Positions 19,100 to 32,000 of a stretch of 64,000 nucleotides of DNA are shown here, one piece after another. Origin of the DNA: Streptomyces zhihengii (GTDB taxonomy: Bacteria; Actinomycetota; Actinomycetes; Streptomycetales; Streptomycetaceae). The number at the start of each line of letters is the position of its first letter. The stretch's first letter is position 1. Under the pieces are notes generated by a model. The model searched no databases, was not told the origin of the DNA, and worked only from the letters and a program-made list of their open reading frames with translations. The DNA is taken from NCBI RefSeq assembly GCF_016919245.1, contig NZ_JAFEJA010000001.1, positions 620,001-684,000 of the forward strand. The letters run 5' to 3'. The position numbers and the translations under genes were made by a program.

Positions 19100-19570
19100 A
19101 GGCTCGGTTCGCCTCCGGGGCGCTCAAGACGGCGCCGACGGTCGACCGTGCCTGTTTTCCTCGGGCTCGGTTCGCCTCCGGGGCGCTCAAGACGGTCCCG
19201 ACGGTCGACCGTGCTCGATCCCTCGTTCCTCGGGACCTCCGCGCGCTCTCCCTTTCGGCACCGCCCGCGCCCCTTCGGCTCACTCGCCACACGAGGGCCC
19301 CGCGCTCTCCCCTTCGGCTCACTCGCCACGGGCGCACCGCCCTCCCTCCTCCAGCCCACCTGCCGAAGGGCGCACCGCCCGCGCCCCTTCGGCCCACCCG
19401 CCCCACGGGGCACCGCCGGGCTCCCCGCCCGGGCACCCCGCCCTCCCCGGGAACGCGGCACGGGCGACCGGCCCCGGGGCAACGCGGAAGCCGCGGACGG
19501 GCGCACGGAAGCAGCCCCACGCCCCGACCGGCCCCGGGATGCGCGCACCGGGGCCGGTCGGGGTCGTGGG
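19100..19570. repeat. Convergent intergenic region with 52-bp direct repeats and GC-rich repeats
   Basis: No gene is seen. A unit of about 52 bases starting GGCTCGGTTCGCCTCCGGGG occurs at about 19101-19152 and again at 19164-19216, each ending in the palindrome-bearing GACGGTCGACCGTGC. Next comes a run of CCTTCGGC(T/C)CAC(T/C)CGCC units to about 19410, then the NRPS2 terminator hairpin. The repeats resemble dispersed streptomycete intergenic elements. Confidence 0.7.
19522..19563 (-). terminator. Intrinsic terminator of the NRPS2 operon
   Basis: A perfect 16-bp stem (19522-19537 with 19548-19563) and a 10-base loop begin seven bases past the NRPS2 stop on the minus strand. Confidence 0.85.
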
Positions 19571-22500
19571 TCAGGTGGCGGAGCGGGCGCCGGCGCGGGT
19601 GCGGCGGCGGAGGGTCGGTGCCGGGGACGGGGGACGCGGCGCGGCCGGGGCCTCGGTGCGGGTCTCCGTCTCGGCGAGGCGGCGGGCCAGGGCGCGCGCG
19701 GACGGGTTGCGGAACAGGTCCCGGAGGGTGAGGTCCCGGCCGAGCTCGGTCCGGATCCGGTTGAGCAGCCGCACCGCGAGGAGCGAATGCCCGCCCGTGC
19801 GGAAGAAGTTGTCCTCCGGGCCGACCTCCCGTCCGCCGAGGACCTCGGCGAAGAGGAGCAGCAGCCGGTCCACCCGGTCGTCGGCGGGCGCGGCCGGGGC
19901 CGCTTCCTCCGCGGCCGGGGCGCCGGTGGCGAGGATCCGGGCGGGGGTGAGGTACTCGGGCAGCCGCTCGGCCGCCCAGGCCCGCAGCTCCGCCTCGGTC
20001 GCCGTGCCCGGGGCGCGGGTGACCCGGGCGTGCAGCACGCCGTCGTGGACCTCGGCGACCGCCGCCGTCACGGCGGGGTGGGACAGCAGGGCCGCCTCGA
20101 CGCGGCCGGGTTCCACGGGGTAGCCGCCCGCCGTGAGCGTGGCGACGGGGCGCAGGGTGCCGTCGGCGGCGCGGTAGGCGCGGCGGCCGGTGGGGTGCGG
20201 GGTGCCGTCGGCGGTCCGGGTGTGGACCTCGCCCGGGACGCGGACGGCGGCGGGGCGGCCGCGCTCGTCGAGGACGGTCTCCTGCGCCGCCGGGCGGGCG
20301 GGGGTGTCCGGGCCGGCGGGGGCGTCGGAGAGCGGCAGGCCGGGGTCGGCGGCGAAGGCCTCCAGCGCGAGGGCCAGACGCCCGGTCAGGAGCCGTGCGG
20401 TCTCCTCGTCGTAGAGGGCGGTGGCGTACTCCAGGACCCCCCGCAGCCCGCCGGGCGCCCCGTCGGGGCCGGCCAGTTCGGTGACGGCGAAGGTGAGGTC
20501 GCTCTTGGCGCCGGTGCTGCGGAATCCGACCGCCTCGCCGTCGAGGACGGACGGGGTGTCCGGGCCGGTGGCGGCTGCGTGGACCTGGAGCATCACCTGG
20601 ACGAGCGGGGCGTGGGCGGCGGAGCGGTCGGGGCTGAGGTGCTCGACCAGCCGGTCGAAGGGCAGGTCCTGGTGGCTGTAGGCGGCGAGTCCGGTGGCCC
20701 GGACACGGCGCACCAGTTCGCCGAAGGCGGGGTCGCCCGAGGTGTCGGTGCGCAGCACCAGGGTGTTGACGAAGAAGCCGACGAGCGGGTGCAGGGCGTC
20801 GTCCGCGCGTCCGGCGACGGTGGTGCCGATCGCCACGTCGGTGCCGGCGCCGTGCCGGGTGAGCACGGCGGCCAGGGCGGCCTGCACCACCATGAACAGG
20901 GTGGCGCCGTGGGCACGGGCGCAGCGCAGCAGTTCGCGGTGGACGCCGGCGTCGATCTCGAAGCCGGTGAGGGCGCCCGCGCCGTCGCTCTCCAGGGGGC
21001 GGGGCCGGTCGGTGGGGAGGGCGAGGAGCGGCGGCATGCCGTCGAGGGCCGTGCGCCAGTGGGCGAGCTGCTCCGGGGCGATGCCGTTCTCGCCGTCGAG
21101 GAGGTCGTGCTGCCAGAGGGTGTAGTCGGTGTACTGGACGGGCAGCGGCGCCCAGCCGGGGGCACGGCCCCGGACGCGGGCCCGGTAGGCGGTGTCGAGG
21201 TCGGCGAGGAGGCAGCCGGTGGACCAGCCGTCGCCCGCGATGTGGTGCACGAGCAGGACCAGGGTCTGCCGGCCGTCGTCTTCGGTGACGAGCCGGGCCC
21301 GGAACGGGATCTCGGCGGCCAGGTCGAAGACGTGCCCGGCGGCGGTGTCGACGGCGGCGCGTACGGCGTCGGGCCCCTCGGCGCGGACGAGTTCCAGGAC
21401 GGGCCGCGCGTCCGCGACGACCCGCTGGTACGGCTCCCCGTCGTGTGCCGGGCAGACGGTCCGCAGCACCTCGTGGCGCTCGGCGACGTCGCCGAGCGCG
21501 GCGGCGAGGTGGGCCGGGTCGAGCGGCCGGTGGAGCCGGGTGACGACGGGGATGTTGTAGGTGGCGCTCGGGCCCTCCAGACGGTCCATGAACCACAGGC
21601 GCTGCTGGGCGGCGGAGAGCGGGATCCGCTCGGGGCGCAGGGCCGGCGGGACGGGCCGCGGGGCGGGGCGTGCGGGGCCGTCGGCCTGTGCGGAGAGGCG
21701 GCCGAGGAGCTGCCGCGGGGTGGGGGCGAGGAACACGTCGCGGATGGCCGCCTCGGTGCCGAGCGCGGCCCGGATCCGGTTGGTCAGCTTGCCCGCGAGC
21801 AGGGAATGGCCGCCGAGCTTGAAGAAGTTGTCGTCCGGGCCGGCGTCGTCGCGGCGCAGCACCTCGGCGAAGAGGCCGCGCAGGATCTCCTCACGGGGGT
21901 CCGCCGCGGCGGAGTTCGGGGTCTGCCGGGTGCCGTCGGTGTCGGCGGCGCTGCTGCCGCGGGCGTTCTCCAGTGCCTCGTGGCGGCGGTCGAGGGCCGC
22001 GCGACCGGCGTCGTCGAGCAGGTCGACGGCGCTCAGCGGGGTGTCCCCGGCCTGTTCGGCGAGGGCGAGGAGGGCGCGCCCGAAGAGGCCGAGGAGCAGG
22101 TGGGCGGTCTCCTCGTCGTAGAGGTCGGTGGCGTACTGCAGGCCGATGAGCACGGCGGCCGGTTCGCCGTCGGGCGTCCAGGTCTCGGCGCAGTGGAAGC
22201 CGAGGTCGAACTTGGCGGCGGCGAGGTCGGCCCCGTCGAGGGTGCCGCCGGTGCCGCCGAGGCGGACGGTGGTGTCCTGGGCGGTCTGGGTGCTGACCAT
22301 GACCTGGAAGAACGGGTGCCGGCCGAAGGAGCGCTCGGGGTTGAGGTCCTCCACCAGCAGGTCGAACGGCAGGTCGTCATGGGCGAAGGCGGCGAGATCG
22401 GCGTCCCGGACCCGGTCCAGCAGCCCGGCCAGTGTGGGGTCGCCCGACAGGTCGGTGCGCAGGGCGAGGGTGTTGACGAAGAAGCCCACCAGATCGTGGA

Positions 22501-25054
22501 GGCCCTCCTCCGGACGTCCGGCCACCGGGGTGCCGACGACCTGGTCCTCACCCGCCCCCGCGGCCCGCAGCGCCATCGCCAGCGCCGCCCGCACCACCAT
22601 GAAGAACGTGGCCCGCCGCTCACGCGCCACCCCCAGCAGCGCCCGGTGGACACCGGCCCCGAGGTCCGCCGACACCACCGCCCCCCGGTGGCTCGGCTCC
22701 ACCGGCCGCGGACGGTCGGCCGGCAGCCGGGTCTCGGCCGGGACGCCGTCCAGCGCCGCGCGCCAGTGGGTGAGCTGGTCCCGGGCGGTCGGGTGGGTGT
22801 CGCCCAGAAGTTCGTGCTGCCACAGGGCGTAGTCCGCGTACTGGACGGGCAGCGGTGTCCAGCCCGGGGTGCGGCCGTCGGTGCGGGCCCGGTAGGCGGT
22901 GTCGAGGTCGGCGAGGAGGCAGCCGGTGGACCAGCCGTCGGTGGCGATGTGGTGGACGTTGAGCACCAGCGACGCCGTGCCGTCGTCGGCGGCGAACAGG
23001 CGTGCGCGCAGCGGCGGTTCGGTGGCGATGTCGATCGGGAGGCGGGCGAAGGCGGTGACGAGGCCGGCCGCCTCGGCGGCCGCGCAGGCGACCCGGTCGA
23101 CGGTGACCCGCGGGTCGTCCAGGATGTGCTGGCGGGGCTCGCCGTCCGTGGCCGGGTAGACGGTGCGGAGCACCTCGTGGCGTTCCACGACGTCCCGCAG
23201 CGCCGCCGCCAGGAGCGCCTGGTCGGGGAGCGCGTCCATGCGGAGCACCACGGGCGCGTTCCAGGCGGCGGAGGGTCCCTCCAGGCGGGTCTGGAACCAC
23301 AGCCGCCGCTGGGCGTAGGAGAGCGGGATCCGCTCGGGACGCAGCGCGGGCGGTACGGGCCGCAGCACGGGGCGGTCGTCGCCGGCGGCCCGGGTGCCGA
23401 GCCGCTGGAGCAGCCGGCGCGGCGTCGGGGCGAGGAACACGTCGCGGATCGCGGCGCGCAGACCGAGCGCGCCGTGGACGCGGTTGGCGAGCCGGCCGGC
23501 GAGCAGCGAGTGGCCGCCGAGCTTGAAGAAGTTGTCGTCGGGGCCGTACGTCTCGCGGCCGAGCGTCCCGGCGAACAGGCCGCACAGGATCTCCTCCCGC
23601 GGATCGGCGGCCCCGGCGACGGTCCACCGGCCGGGTGCGGGGTCGGGCGCGGCGCCGGGGTCCCGGCGCCGCGCCGCGTCGAGGGCGCGGTGGCGCCCTT
23701 CCAGGGCCTCGCGTTCCCCGGCGTCCAGGAGGCCGAGCGTGTCGATCCCGGTGGACTCCGGCTGTGTGGCGACGGCGGTGAGCGCTCGCCCGAACAGCCC
23801 GAGGAGCAGGTGCGCGGTCTCCTCGTCGTACAGGTCGGTGGCGTACTGGAGTCCGAGGGTCAGTCCGCCGGGATCGCCGGCGGGTGTGGCCCTTTCCTGG
23901 CAGGAGAAGCTGAGGTCGAACTTGGCGGCGGCGAGGTCGGCGTCGTCGAGCTCGCCGGCGACGCCGCCGAGGCGGACGGAGGTCGTCTGCGCCGCCTGGG
24001 CGCTGACCATGACCTGGAAGAACGGGTGCCGGCCGAAGGAGCGCTCGGGGTTGAGGTCCTCCACCAGCAGGTCGAACGGCAGGTCCTCATGGGCGAAGGC
24101 CGCCAGGTCGGCGTCCCGGACCCGGCCGAGCAGGTCGCCCAGCGTCGGGTCGCCCGACAGGTCGGTGCGCAGGGCGAGGGTGTTGACGAAGAAGCCCACC
24201 AGATCGTGGAGGCCCTCCTCCGGACGTCCGGCCACCGGGGTGCCGACGACCTGGTCCTCACCCGCCCCCGCCGCCCGCAGCGCCAGCGCCAGCGCCGCGC
24301 GCACCACCATGAAGAACGTGGCCCGCCGCTCACGCGCCACCGCCAGCAGCGCCCGGTGGACACCGGCCCCGAGATCCGCCGACACCACCGCCCCCCGGTG
24401 GCTCGGCTCCATCGGCCGCGGACGGTCGGCCGGCAGCCGGGTCTCGGCCGCGACGCCGTCCAGCGCCGCGCGCCAGTGGACGAGTTGTTCGTGCGCGAGG
24501 CTCTCGGGATCCTCGGGGTCGCCGAGCATGTCCCGCTGCCAGAGGGCGTAGTCCGCGTACTGGACGGGCAGCGGCTCCCGGTCGGGGGCGCGGCCGTCGG
24601 TGCGGGCCCGGTAGGCGGTGTCAAGGTCGGCGAGGAGCAGTCCGACCGACCAGCCGTCGGTGGCGATGTGGTGGACGTTCAGCACCAGCGCCGCCGTGCC
24701 GTCGTCGGCGGTGAACAGCGCTGCCCGCAGCGGCGGTTCGGTGGCGATGTCGATCGGTAGGCGGGCGAAGGCGGTGATCCGTGCCGCCAGGTCGTCCCCC
24801 GCGGCGCACTCCTGTGCCTCGAACGGCGGCCGCGCGTCCGCCTCGATCCGCTGGTACGGCTCCCCGTCGGCGGCCGGGTAGACGGTGCGGAGCACCTCGT
24901 GCCGTTCCACGACGTCCCGGACCGCCGCCCGCAGGGCCGCGGGGTCCGGGTGGGAGGCCAGCCGGAGCACCACGGGCGCGTTGTAGGCGGAGGAGGGTCC
25001 CTCCAGGCGGGTCAGGAACCACAGCCGGCGCTGGGCGTAGGACAGGGGGATCAC
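19571..25054 (-). CDS. NRPS2: C-T-C-T-C-(A remnant)-T, no intact adenylation domain
   Basis: The 1827-residue protein reads C1 (1-440; HHIATDG near 127), T1 ([10 protein letters not shown], Ser near 514), C2 (~575-1010; HH near 701), T2 ([10 protein letters not shown], Ser near 1083), C3 (~1145-1580; HHIAGDG near 1270), an adenylation remnant (~1591-1708) and T3 (GGHS near 1757). The remnant keeps only the C-terminal subdomain pattern ([18 protein letters not shown]) with no P-loop, no substrate pocket and no A10 Lys. All three C domains keep HHxxxDG and all T domains keep the Ser, so the carriers must be loaded in trans. The GTG at 25054 follows AGGAG and lies at the very edge of the first C-domain motif, with no linker. 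The free A-T gene ends 77 bases upstream. C1-T1 and C2-T2 share near-identical tracts, a recent C-T duplication. Confidence 0.95.
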   Translation of the reverse strand: MIPLSYAQRRLWFLTRLEGPSSAYNAPVVLRLASHPDPAALRAAVRDVVERHEVLRTVYPAADGEPYQRIEADARPPFEAQECAAGDDLAARITAFARLPIDIATEPPLRAALFTADDGTAALVLNVHHIATDGWSVGLLLADLDTAYRARTDGRAPDREPLPVQYADYALWQRDMLGDPEDPESLAHEQLVHWRAALDGVAAETRLPADRPRPMEPSHRGAVVSADLGAGVHRALLAVARERRATFFMVVRAALALALRAAGAGEDQVVGTPVAGRPEEGLHDLVGFFVNTLALRTDLSGDPTLGDLLGRVRDADLAAFAHEDLPFDLLVEDLNPERSFGRHPFFQVMVSAQAAQTTSVRLGGVAGELDDADLAAAKFDLSFSCQERATPAGDPGGLTLGLQYATDLYDEETAHLLLGLFGRALTAVATQPESTGIDTLGLLDAGEREALEGRHRALDAARRRDPGAAPDPAPGRWTVAGAADPREEILCGLFAGTLGRETYGPDDNFFKLGGHSLLAGRLANRVHGALGLRAAIRDVFLAPTPRRLLQRLGTRAAGDDRPVLRPVPPALRPERIPLSYAQRRLWFQTRLEGPSAAWNAPVVLRMDALPDQALLAAALRDVVERHEVLRTVYPATDGEPRQHILDDPRVTVDRVACAAAEAAGLVTAFARLPIDIATEPPLRARLFAADDGTASLVLNVHHIATDGWSTGCLLADLDTAYRARTDGRTPGWTPLPVQYADYALWQHELLGDTHPTARDQLTHWRAALDGVPAETRLPADRPRPVEPSHRGAVVSADLGAGVHRALLGVARERRATFFMVVRAALAMALRAAGAGEDQVVGTPVAGRPEEGLHDLVGFFVNTLALRTDLSGDPTLAGLLDRVRDADLAAFAHDDLPFDLLVEDLNPERSFGRHPFFQVMVSTQTAQDTTVRLGGTGGTLDGADLAAAKFDLGFHCAETWTPDGEPAAVLIGLQYATDLYDEETAHLLLGLFGRALLALAEQAGDTPLSAVDLLDDAGRAALDRRHEALENARGSSAADTDGTRQTPNSAAADPREEILRGLFAEVLRRDDAGPDDNFFKLGGHSLLAGKLTNRIRAALGTEAAIRDVFLAPTPRQLLGRLSAQADGPARPAPRPVPPALRPERIPLSAAQQRLWFMDRLEGPSATYNIPVVTRLHRPLDPAHLAAALGDVAERHEVLRTVCPAHDGEPYQRVVADARPVLELVRAEGPDAVRAAVDTAAGHVFDLAAEIPFRARLVTEDDGRQTLVLLVHHIAGDGWSTGCLLADLDTAYRARVRGRAPGWAPLPVQYTDYTLWQHDLLDGENGIAPEQLAHWRTALDGMPPLLALPTDRPRPLESDGAGALTGFEIDAGVHRELLRCARAHGATLFMVVQAALAAVLTRHGAGTDVAIGTTVAGRADDALHPLVGFFVNTLVLRTDTSGDPAFGELVRRVRATGLAAYSHQDLPFDRLVEHLSPDRSAAHAPLVQVMLQVHAAATGPDTPSVLDGEAVGFRSTGAKSDLTFAVTELAGPDGAPGGLRGVLEYATALYDEETARLLTGRLALALEAFAADPGLPLSDAPAGPDTPARPAAQETVLDERGRPAAVRVPGEVHTRTADGTPHPTGRRAYRAADGTLRPVATLTAGGYPVEPGRVEAALLSHPAVTAAVAEVHDGVLHARVTRAPGTATEAELRAWAAERLPEYLTPARILATGAPAAEEAAPAAPADDRVDRLLLLFAEVLGGREVGPEDNFFRTGGHSLLAVRLLNRIRTELGRDLTLRDLFRNPSARALARRLAETETRTEAPAAPRPPSPAPTLRRRTRAGARSAT

Positions 25055-25131
25055 GGTTGCTGCTCCTCGGGAAGGGCGGGGGCGGGTGGGTGAGCCGGTG
25101 ACGGGGGCCGCGCCGCCGGCGCGGCCTGCGG

Positions 25132-27108
<1,977 letters not shown>

Positions 27109-27115
27109 CTCGGGC

Positions 27116-28150
27116 TCACATTCCGTACGGGGAGGCGGAGGGGGCGGTGGTCGGGGAGCAGTCGGACAGCGGCACCGGCTCGCCCATCGCGACGAGGATC
27201 TTGCGGGCGCCGCCGAACGCCTCGCGGCCGTGGGCGCACAGGATGTTGTCGACGAGCATCAGGTCGCCCGCCTGCCAGGTCTCGCGGACGGTGACGGCCT
27301 GGTAGGCCTCGTTGACGGCGTCGACCTCGGCGTCGGTGAGGGCGGTGCCGTCGCCGAGGCGGGTGTCGAAGGGCAGGCCGTCGGGGCCGAAGGTCTCCGT
27401 CAGCACCTCGCGCACGTCCTCGTCGAGGCTGCGTGCGTTCCAGAAGGCGAAGTGGTTGAACCAGGCGCGCTCGCCAGTGACCGGGTGGGTGATGATCGCC
27501 GAGCGGAGCTGACGGGTGCGCAGGGTGTCCTCGTCCAGCCACTCGTAGCCGATGGCGTGCTCGTCGCAGTACTCCTCGGCGCCCGCGGGGTCCTCCGAGG
27601 AGAACGCCTTGCGCCAGGGCATGCCGGCCAGGTCGGAGTAGTTGCGCACGAGGAGCCAGCCCGCCTTCTCGAACCGCGCCACGAGCTCCGGCGGGAGGAG
27701 GGCGAGCGCCTTGCGCATGTCGCCGACGGTGGTGGCGCCGCCGGTCTCCGGGGCGGTGATGCAGCCGAAGAGCAGGACACCGGGGAAGTCGAGGGTGTAG
27801 CTGTTCTCGTTGTGCAGACGGATCGGCTGGGCGGCCGGCAGGTCGGTGGAGGAGAAGACGCCCTCGCCGAAGTCGGTGCGCGGGGTGGCCTTCTCCTTGT
27901 AGCCGGCGCGCTCGCTGACGAGCGCGTCACGGGCCTCGGCGAAGGTCGCCGCGTCGGTGACCGGCAGTCCGCGCAGCATCAGCGCGCCCGAGCGGTGCAG
28001 TTCGGCCTGGATGGCGGACCGCTGCCCGGTCAGCCAGGCGGTGGCCTCCGCCATGCCGGCGAAGCGCGGCACCTGGACGAGCGCGGGCTTGCCGGGCTCG
28101 CGTACGACGGTGATGCCCGCGGCGGCCGGGGTGGGTGCGAAGGTGGTCAT
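27116..28150 (-). CDS. SyrP/TauD-like Fe(II)/2-oxoglutarate-dependent oxygenase
   Basis: The 344-residue enzyme has the facial-triad residues H113 and E115 (RLHNENSY) and distal H307 (CAHGREAF), with Arg in the following GGARKILVAMGEP as the likely 2-oxoglutarate ligand. The HNENSY form is that of SyrP-like proteins, which beta-hydroxylate carrier-bound aspartate and related residues in NRPS pathways. Here it would hydroxylate an amino acid, possibly the Gln/Asn/methylaspartate-type residue on a carrier domain; TauD-type release of free substrate is the alternative. It is seven bases from the A-T gene and 123 bases below the type II thioesterase. Confidence 0.92.
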   Translation of the reverse strand: MTTFAPTPAAAGITVVREPGKPALVQVPRFAGMAEATAWLTGQRSAIQAELHRSGALMLRGLPVTDAATFAEARDALVSERAGYKEKATPRTDFGEGVFSSTDLPAAQPIRLHNENSYTLDFPGVLLFGCITAPETGGATTVGDMRKALALLPPELVARFEKAGWLLVRNYSDLAGMPWRKAFSSEDPAGAEEYCDEHAIGYEWLDEDTLRTRQLRSAIITHPVTGERAWFNHFAFWNARSLDEDVREVLTETFGPDGLPFDTRLGDGTALTDAEVDAVNEAYQAVTVRETWQAGDLMLVDNILCAHGREAFGGARKILVAMGEPVPLSDCSPTTAPSASPYGM

Positions 28151-28273
28151 CGTGGTTCCTCGTCTTCCGTGTCTTCCGTGGATGTGCGGAGCGGTGGTGT
28201 CCGTGGCTGTGCGGAGCGGAGTCCTCCGTGGGTGCGCGGGAGGGGTGGCGCCGCGGCCGTGCGGAGGCCCGGG

Positions 28274-29071
28274 TCAGGCGGCGGTGGCCGCGCTGCCGTG
28301 GAGGGCTTCGAGGACCGGGGTGAGCCGGGCGAAGAAGCCGGGCAGGTCCTGCTGGAAGTAGAAGTGGTCGCCGGGCAGCACCTCGGGCTCGGTCTCCTGA
28401 CCGGCCACCAGGGACCAGCCGCCGAGCATGTCGACGGGGACGATCGGGTCGGCGTCGCCGCCGAACACCGCGACGGGGCAGTCCAGCCGCACGCCGGGTG
28501 CGGTGCAGCGGTAGGCGTCGTCGATGGCGAAGTCGGCGCGGATGGACGGCAGGACGATCTCGCGGAGCTCCGGGTCGTCGAGGATGCCGTCGTCGGTGCC
28601 GCCGCGCTCCTTGATGGCGGCGACCAGCTCGTCGTCGTCGAGCCGCTCCGGGTGCACGGGCGCCTGGTTGGGCAGGACGGGGGCGCGGCAGGCGGAGGCG
28701 ATCAGCCCGCGCGGGGTGCGCCCGGCGGCCTGGAGGGCGCGGGTCACCTCGAAGGCGACCAGGGAGCCCATGCTGTGCCCGAGGACCACCAGGGCGCCGG
28801 TGTCGGCGGGCAGGGCGTCGACGACGGGCAGCGCGAGGTCGTCCACCGAGGCCGGCAGGTCCTCGCAGTAGCGGGCGCCGCGGCCCGGGTACTGGCCGAT
28901 CAGCAGCCGTACGTCGGCCGGCAGGTGGTCGCGCCAGACGCTGTACGCGTGGGCGTTGCCGCCCGCGTGCGGGAGCACCAGCAGCGACAGGCGGTGCGGC
29001 GCGTCCCCGGGCAGGTCCCAGACGACGTCCTCGGGTGCGGGCGTCGGGGAGGTCGTGGCGTCGTTGCTCAT
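28274..29071 (-). CDS. Type II thioesterase
   Basis: The 265-residue alpha/beta hydrolase has the nucleophile motif GHSMGS, an Asp in FGGDADPIVP and a His in GDHFYF, and starts with the LPHAGGNAHAY segment typical of editing thioesterases (GrsT/RifR type). Such enzymes hydrolyse stalled or mis-primed acyl groups from carrier domains. Its ATG overlaps the NRPS3 stop (ATGA). Proofreading is especially useful where carriers are loaded in trans, as proposed for NRPS2. Confidence 0.96.
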   Translation of the reverse strand: MSNDATTSPTPAPEDVVWDLPGDAPHRLSLLVLPHAGGNAHAYSVWRDHLPADVRLLIGQYPGRGARYCEDLPASVDDLALPVVDALPADTGALVVLGHSMGSLVAFEVTRALQAAGRTPRGLIASACRAPVLPNQAPVHPERLDDDELVAAIKERGGTDDGILDDPELREIVLPSIRADFAIDDAYRCTAPGVRLDCPVAVFGGDADPIVPVDMLGGWSLVAGQETEPEVLPGDHFYFQQDLPGFFARLTPVLEALHGSAATAA

Positions 29072-32000
29072 GAGCTGATCCGATCTGTCTCGGTGCGGCG
29101 GCGGAGGGCGGGTCGGGCCTTCCGCGCCGGGGCGGCCTTGAGGGATTCGATGTGTGCGGCGAGCCGGGCCGGGGTCGGGTGCCGGAAGACGTCGCGGACG
29201 GTGAGGCGCACGTCGAGGGCGCCGGCGATGTGGTTGGTGAGGCGGGCTCCGAGGAGCGAGTGGCCGCCGTGGTGGAAGAAGTCGTCGTCGACGGTGAGGG
29301 GGGCGGTGGTGGCGAGGGTGCCCCGGAAGAGGGCGAGCAGCGTCTCCTCCAGCGGGGTGCGCGGGGCGCGTCCGCCGGTGGCGAGGGGGGCCGGATCGGG
29401 CAGGGACCGCTTGTCCACCTTGCCGTTCGGCGTCAGCGGCATCCGCTCCAGCACCGTGAGGTAGGTGGGGACCAGGTGCTCGGGCAGCCGCTCCGCCACA
29501 TGGCGGCGGATGTCGTCGGGCTCGGTCACCCCCTCGGTGACGAGGTGGGCCGCGAGCCGGTCGCGGTACACGGTGACGACGGCCTGGGTGACGGAGGGGT
29601 GGGTGAGCAGGGCGGCCTCGGTCTCGCCGGGCTCGACACGGAAGCCGCGGATCTTGATCTGGTCGTCCGCCCGGCCCTCATAGACGATCCGGCCCCCGGT
29701 GTCGAAGCGCGCCAGGTCACCGGTCCGGTAGAGGCGGGCGCCCTTGGTGCCGTACGGGTCGGGCACGAAGCGGGAGGCGGTCAGGTCGGGGCGGCCGAGG
29801 TAGCCGTGGGCGAGGCCCTCGCCGGCGAGGTAGAGCTCGCCCGTCACACCGGGCGGGCACAGGTTCAGATACGGATCGAGGATGTAGGCGCCCTTGTTGA
29901 CCAGCGGCACCCCCACGGGCACCAGGGCGGGCGGGGCGTCGCCGCGCGGGATGGCGTGGGTGGTGGTGAAGCCCATCGACTCGGCCGGACCGTACCCGTT
30001 CACCACCTCGACACCGGGCCGCAGGCGCTGGAGCTTGTGGACATGCGCGGGGGACGCTGCCTCGCCGCCGGTGAAGGCGACCGTCACCGACTCGAACGCC
30101 TCGGGATGCTCGTCCACCAGGAAGTTGAACAGGCTCGCCGACAGCTGGAGCATCGTCACCCCGTGCCGGCGCGACAGCTCAGCGATCAGCGCCGGCTCCG
30201 GACGCTGCCCCGGCTGGAGCACCGACACACCGCCGTGCAGCAACGCGCCCCAGAACTCCAGACTGAACGCGTCCCACGACACCGGCGAGCACTGGAGGAA
30301 CACCTCCTCCGCACCGAACCGGCCGTAGGACTGACCGCTCACCGTCGACACCAGATTCCGGTGCGACGACAGGATCCCCTTCGGACGCCCCGTCGAGCCC
30401 GAGGTGAACATCACGCACGCCGTGTCGTCGCCGGTGACCTCCAGGCCGAGGTCGTCCGCCGCGAGGGCGGTCAGGTCGGCTGCCGAGGCGGTGACCGTGG
30501 TCCACGGGCCGTCGACGCGGGGGGCGAGCGCGGTGGTGGTGACGAGGTGGCCGATCCCGGCGTCCCCGGCGGCCGAACGCAGCCGCTCGTCGGGGAAGTC
30601 CGGGTCCAGCAGCGTGTAGCCCGCCCCCGTCTTGACCACCGCCACGACCGCCGTCGCGAAGTCCGCACCCCGCTCCAGCAGCACCCCGGCCAGATCACCG
30701 CGCCCCAGCCCCTGCGAGCGCAGATGCCGCGCCAACCGGTTGGCAGAAGCGTTCAGTTCGGCATACGACACCTGCCGGTCACCGTCGACCAGCGCGACCC
30801 GATCCGGCCCCGCGGCCACCTGCGCCTCGAACCGCCGCACCAGCGACAGCTCCCCCGCCTCCGCCACCGACCCGGCCCACGAACCGGTCAACAGCTCCCG
30901 CTCGCCGGACGACAAGGTCTCCAACCGCGACAACCGGACCTCCGGCGCCTCCAGCACCTGCCCCAGCACCCGCCCGAGGACCTCCGCCATCCGCCGCACG
31001 GTCACCTCGTCGAAGAGGTCGGCGGCGAAGATCACGGTGGCTCCGAGGGCCGTGCCGTCGTCCGAGCGCAGGAAGAACTCCAGGTCGAACTTGGCCGATC
31101 CGCCGGCGACGGTCCTCACCTCGGCGGTGGGCAGCCCGTGCAGGGCGAGCTCCGGCACACCGCCGGTCTCCAGGGTCAGGCAGATCTGGAAGAGGGGGTG
31201 GCGGGAGAGGGTCCGGGAGGGGTTGGCCGCTTCCAGGACCAGGTCGAACGGCGCCTCCTGGTGGGCGAAGGCGTCCAGGTCGGCGGACCGGACCCGCGCC
31301 AGCAGCTCACGGAAGGTCGGATCACCCGCGCTGTTCGTCCGCAGCACCAGCGTGTTCACGAAGAACCCCACCAGCTCGGCGAGCGCCTCGTCGGTACGGC
31401 CCGCGACGGGCGAGCCGATCGCCAGATCCGCCCCCGCCCCCAGCCGCGACAACGCCGCCACCAGCGCCGCGTGCACCACCATGAACGGCGTGCACCCCTC
31501 CGCCCGCGCGAACTCCCCGACCCGGGCGAACAACTCCTCCCCCAGGTCCAGTTGCACCTGACCGCCCCGGTGCGACGCCACCGCCGGACGCGGACGGTCG
31601 AGGCCGAGACCGTGCTCCTCCGGAAGGCCCTTCAACGCCTCCCGCCAGAAGGCGAGGTCACCGCCGAGCACACTGCCCGCGTCGTCCGCCGACCCCAGCA
31701 CCCTGCGCTGCCAGGCGGCATAGTCCGCGTAGTCCACCGCCGGAACCTCCAGCACCGACACCGCCGCCCCCGCGACCCGCGCCGCATACGCGCGCTCCAG
31801 GTCGGCGAAGAACGCCGCGTTGGACAGACCGTCCGTCGCGATGTGGTGGAGGACGAGGGACAGGACCTGGGCGCGGTCGTCGGCGAGGTCGAGGAGCGTG
31901 GCGCGCAGGGGTGTATCGGAGCCGAGGTCGAAGGGCGTGCCGGCCAGTTCGGCGAGGGCGGCGTCGAGATCGGCGGAGTCGATCCGGCGACGTCGTACGA

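Noticed and set aside
19083..20123. Plus-strand frame starting in the 52-bp repeats
   Set aside because: It is Arg/Pro/Ser-rich and mostly antisense to the end of NRPS2.
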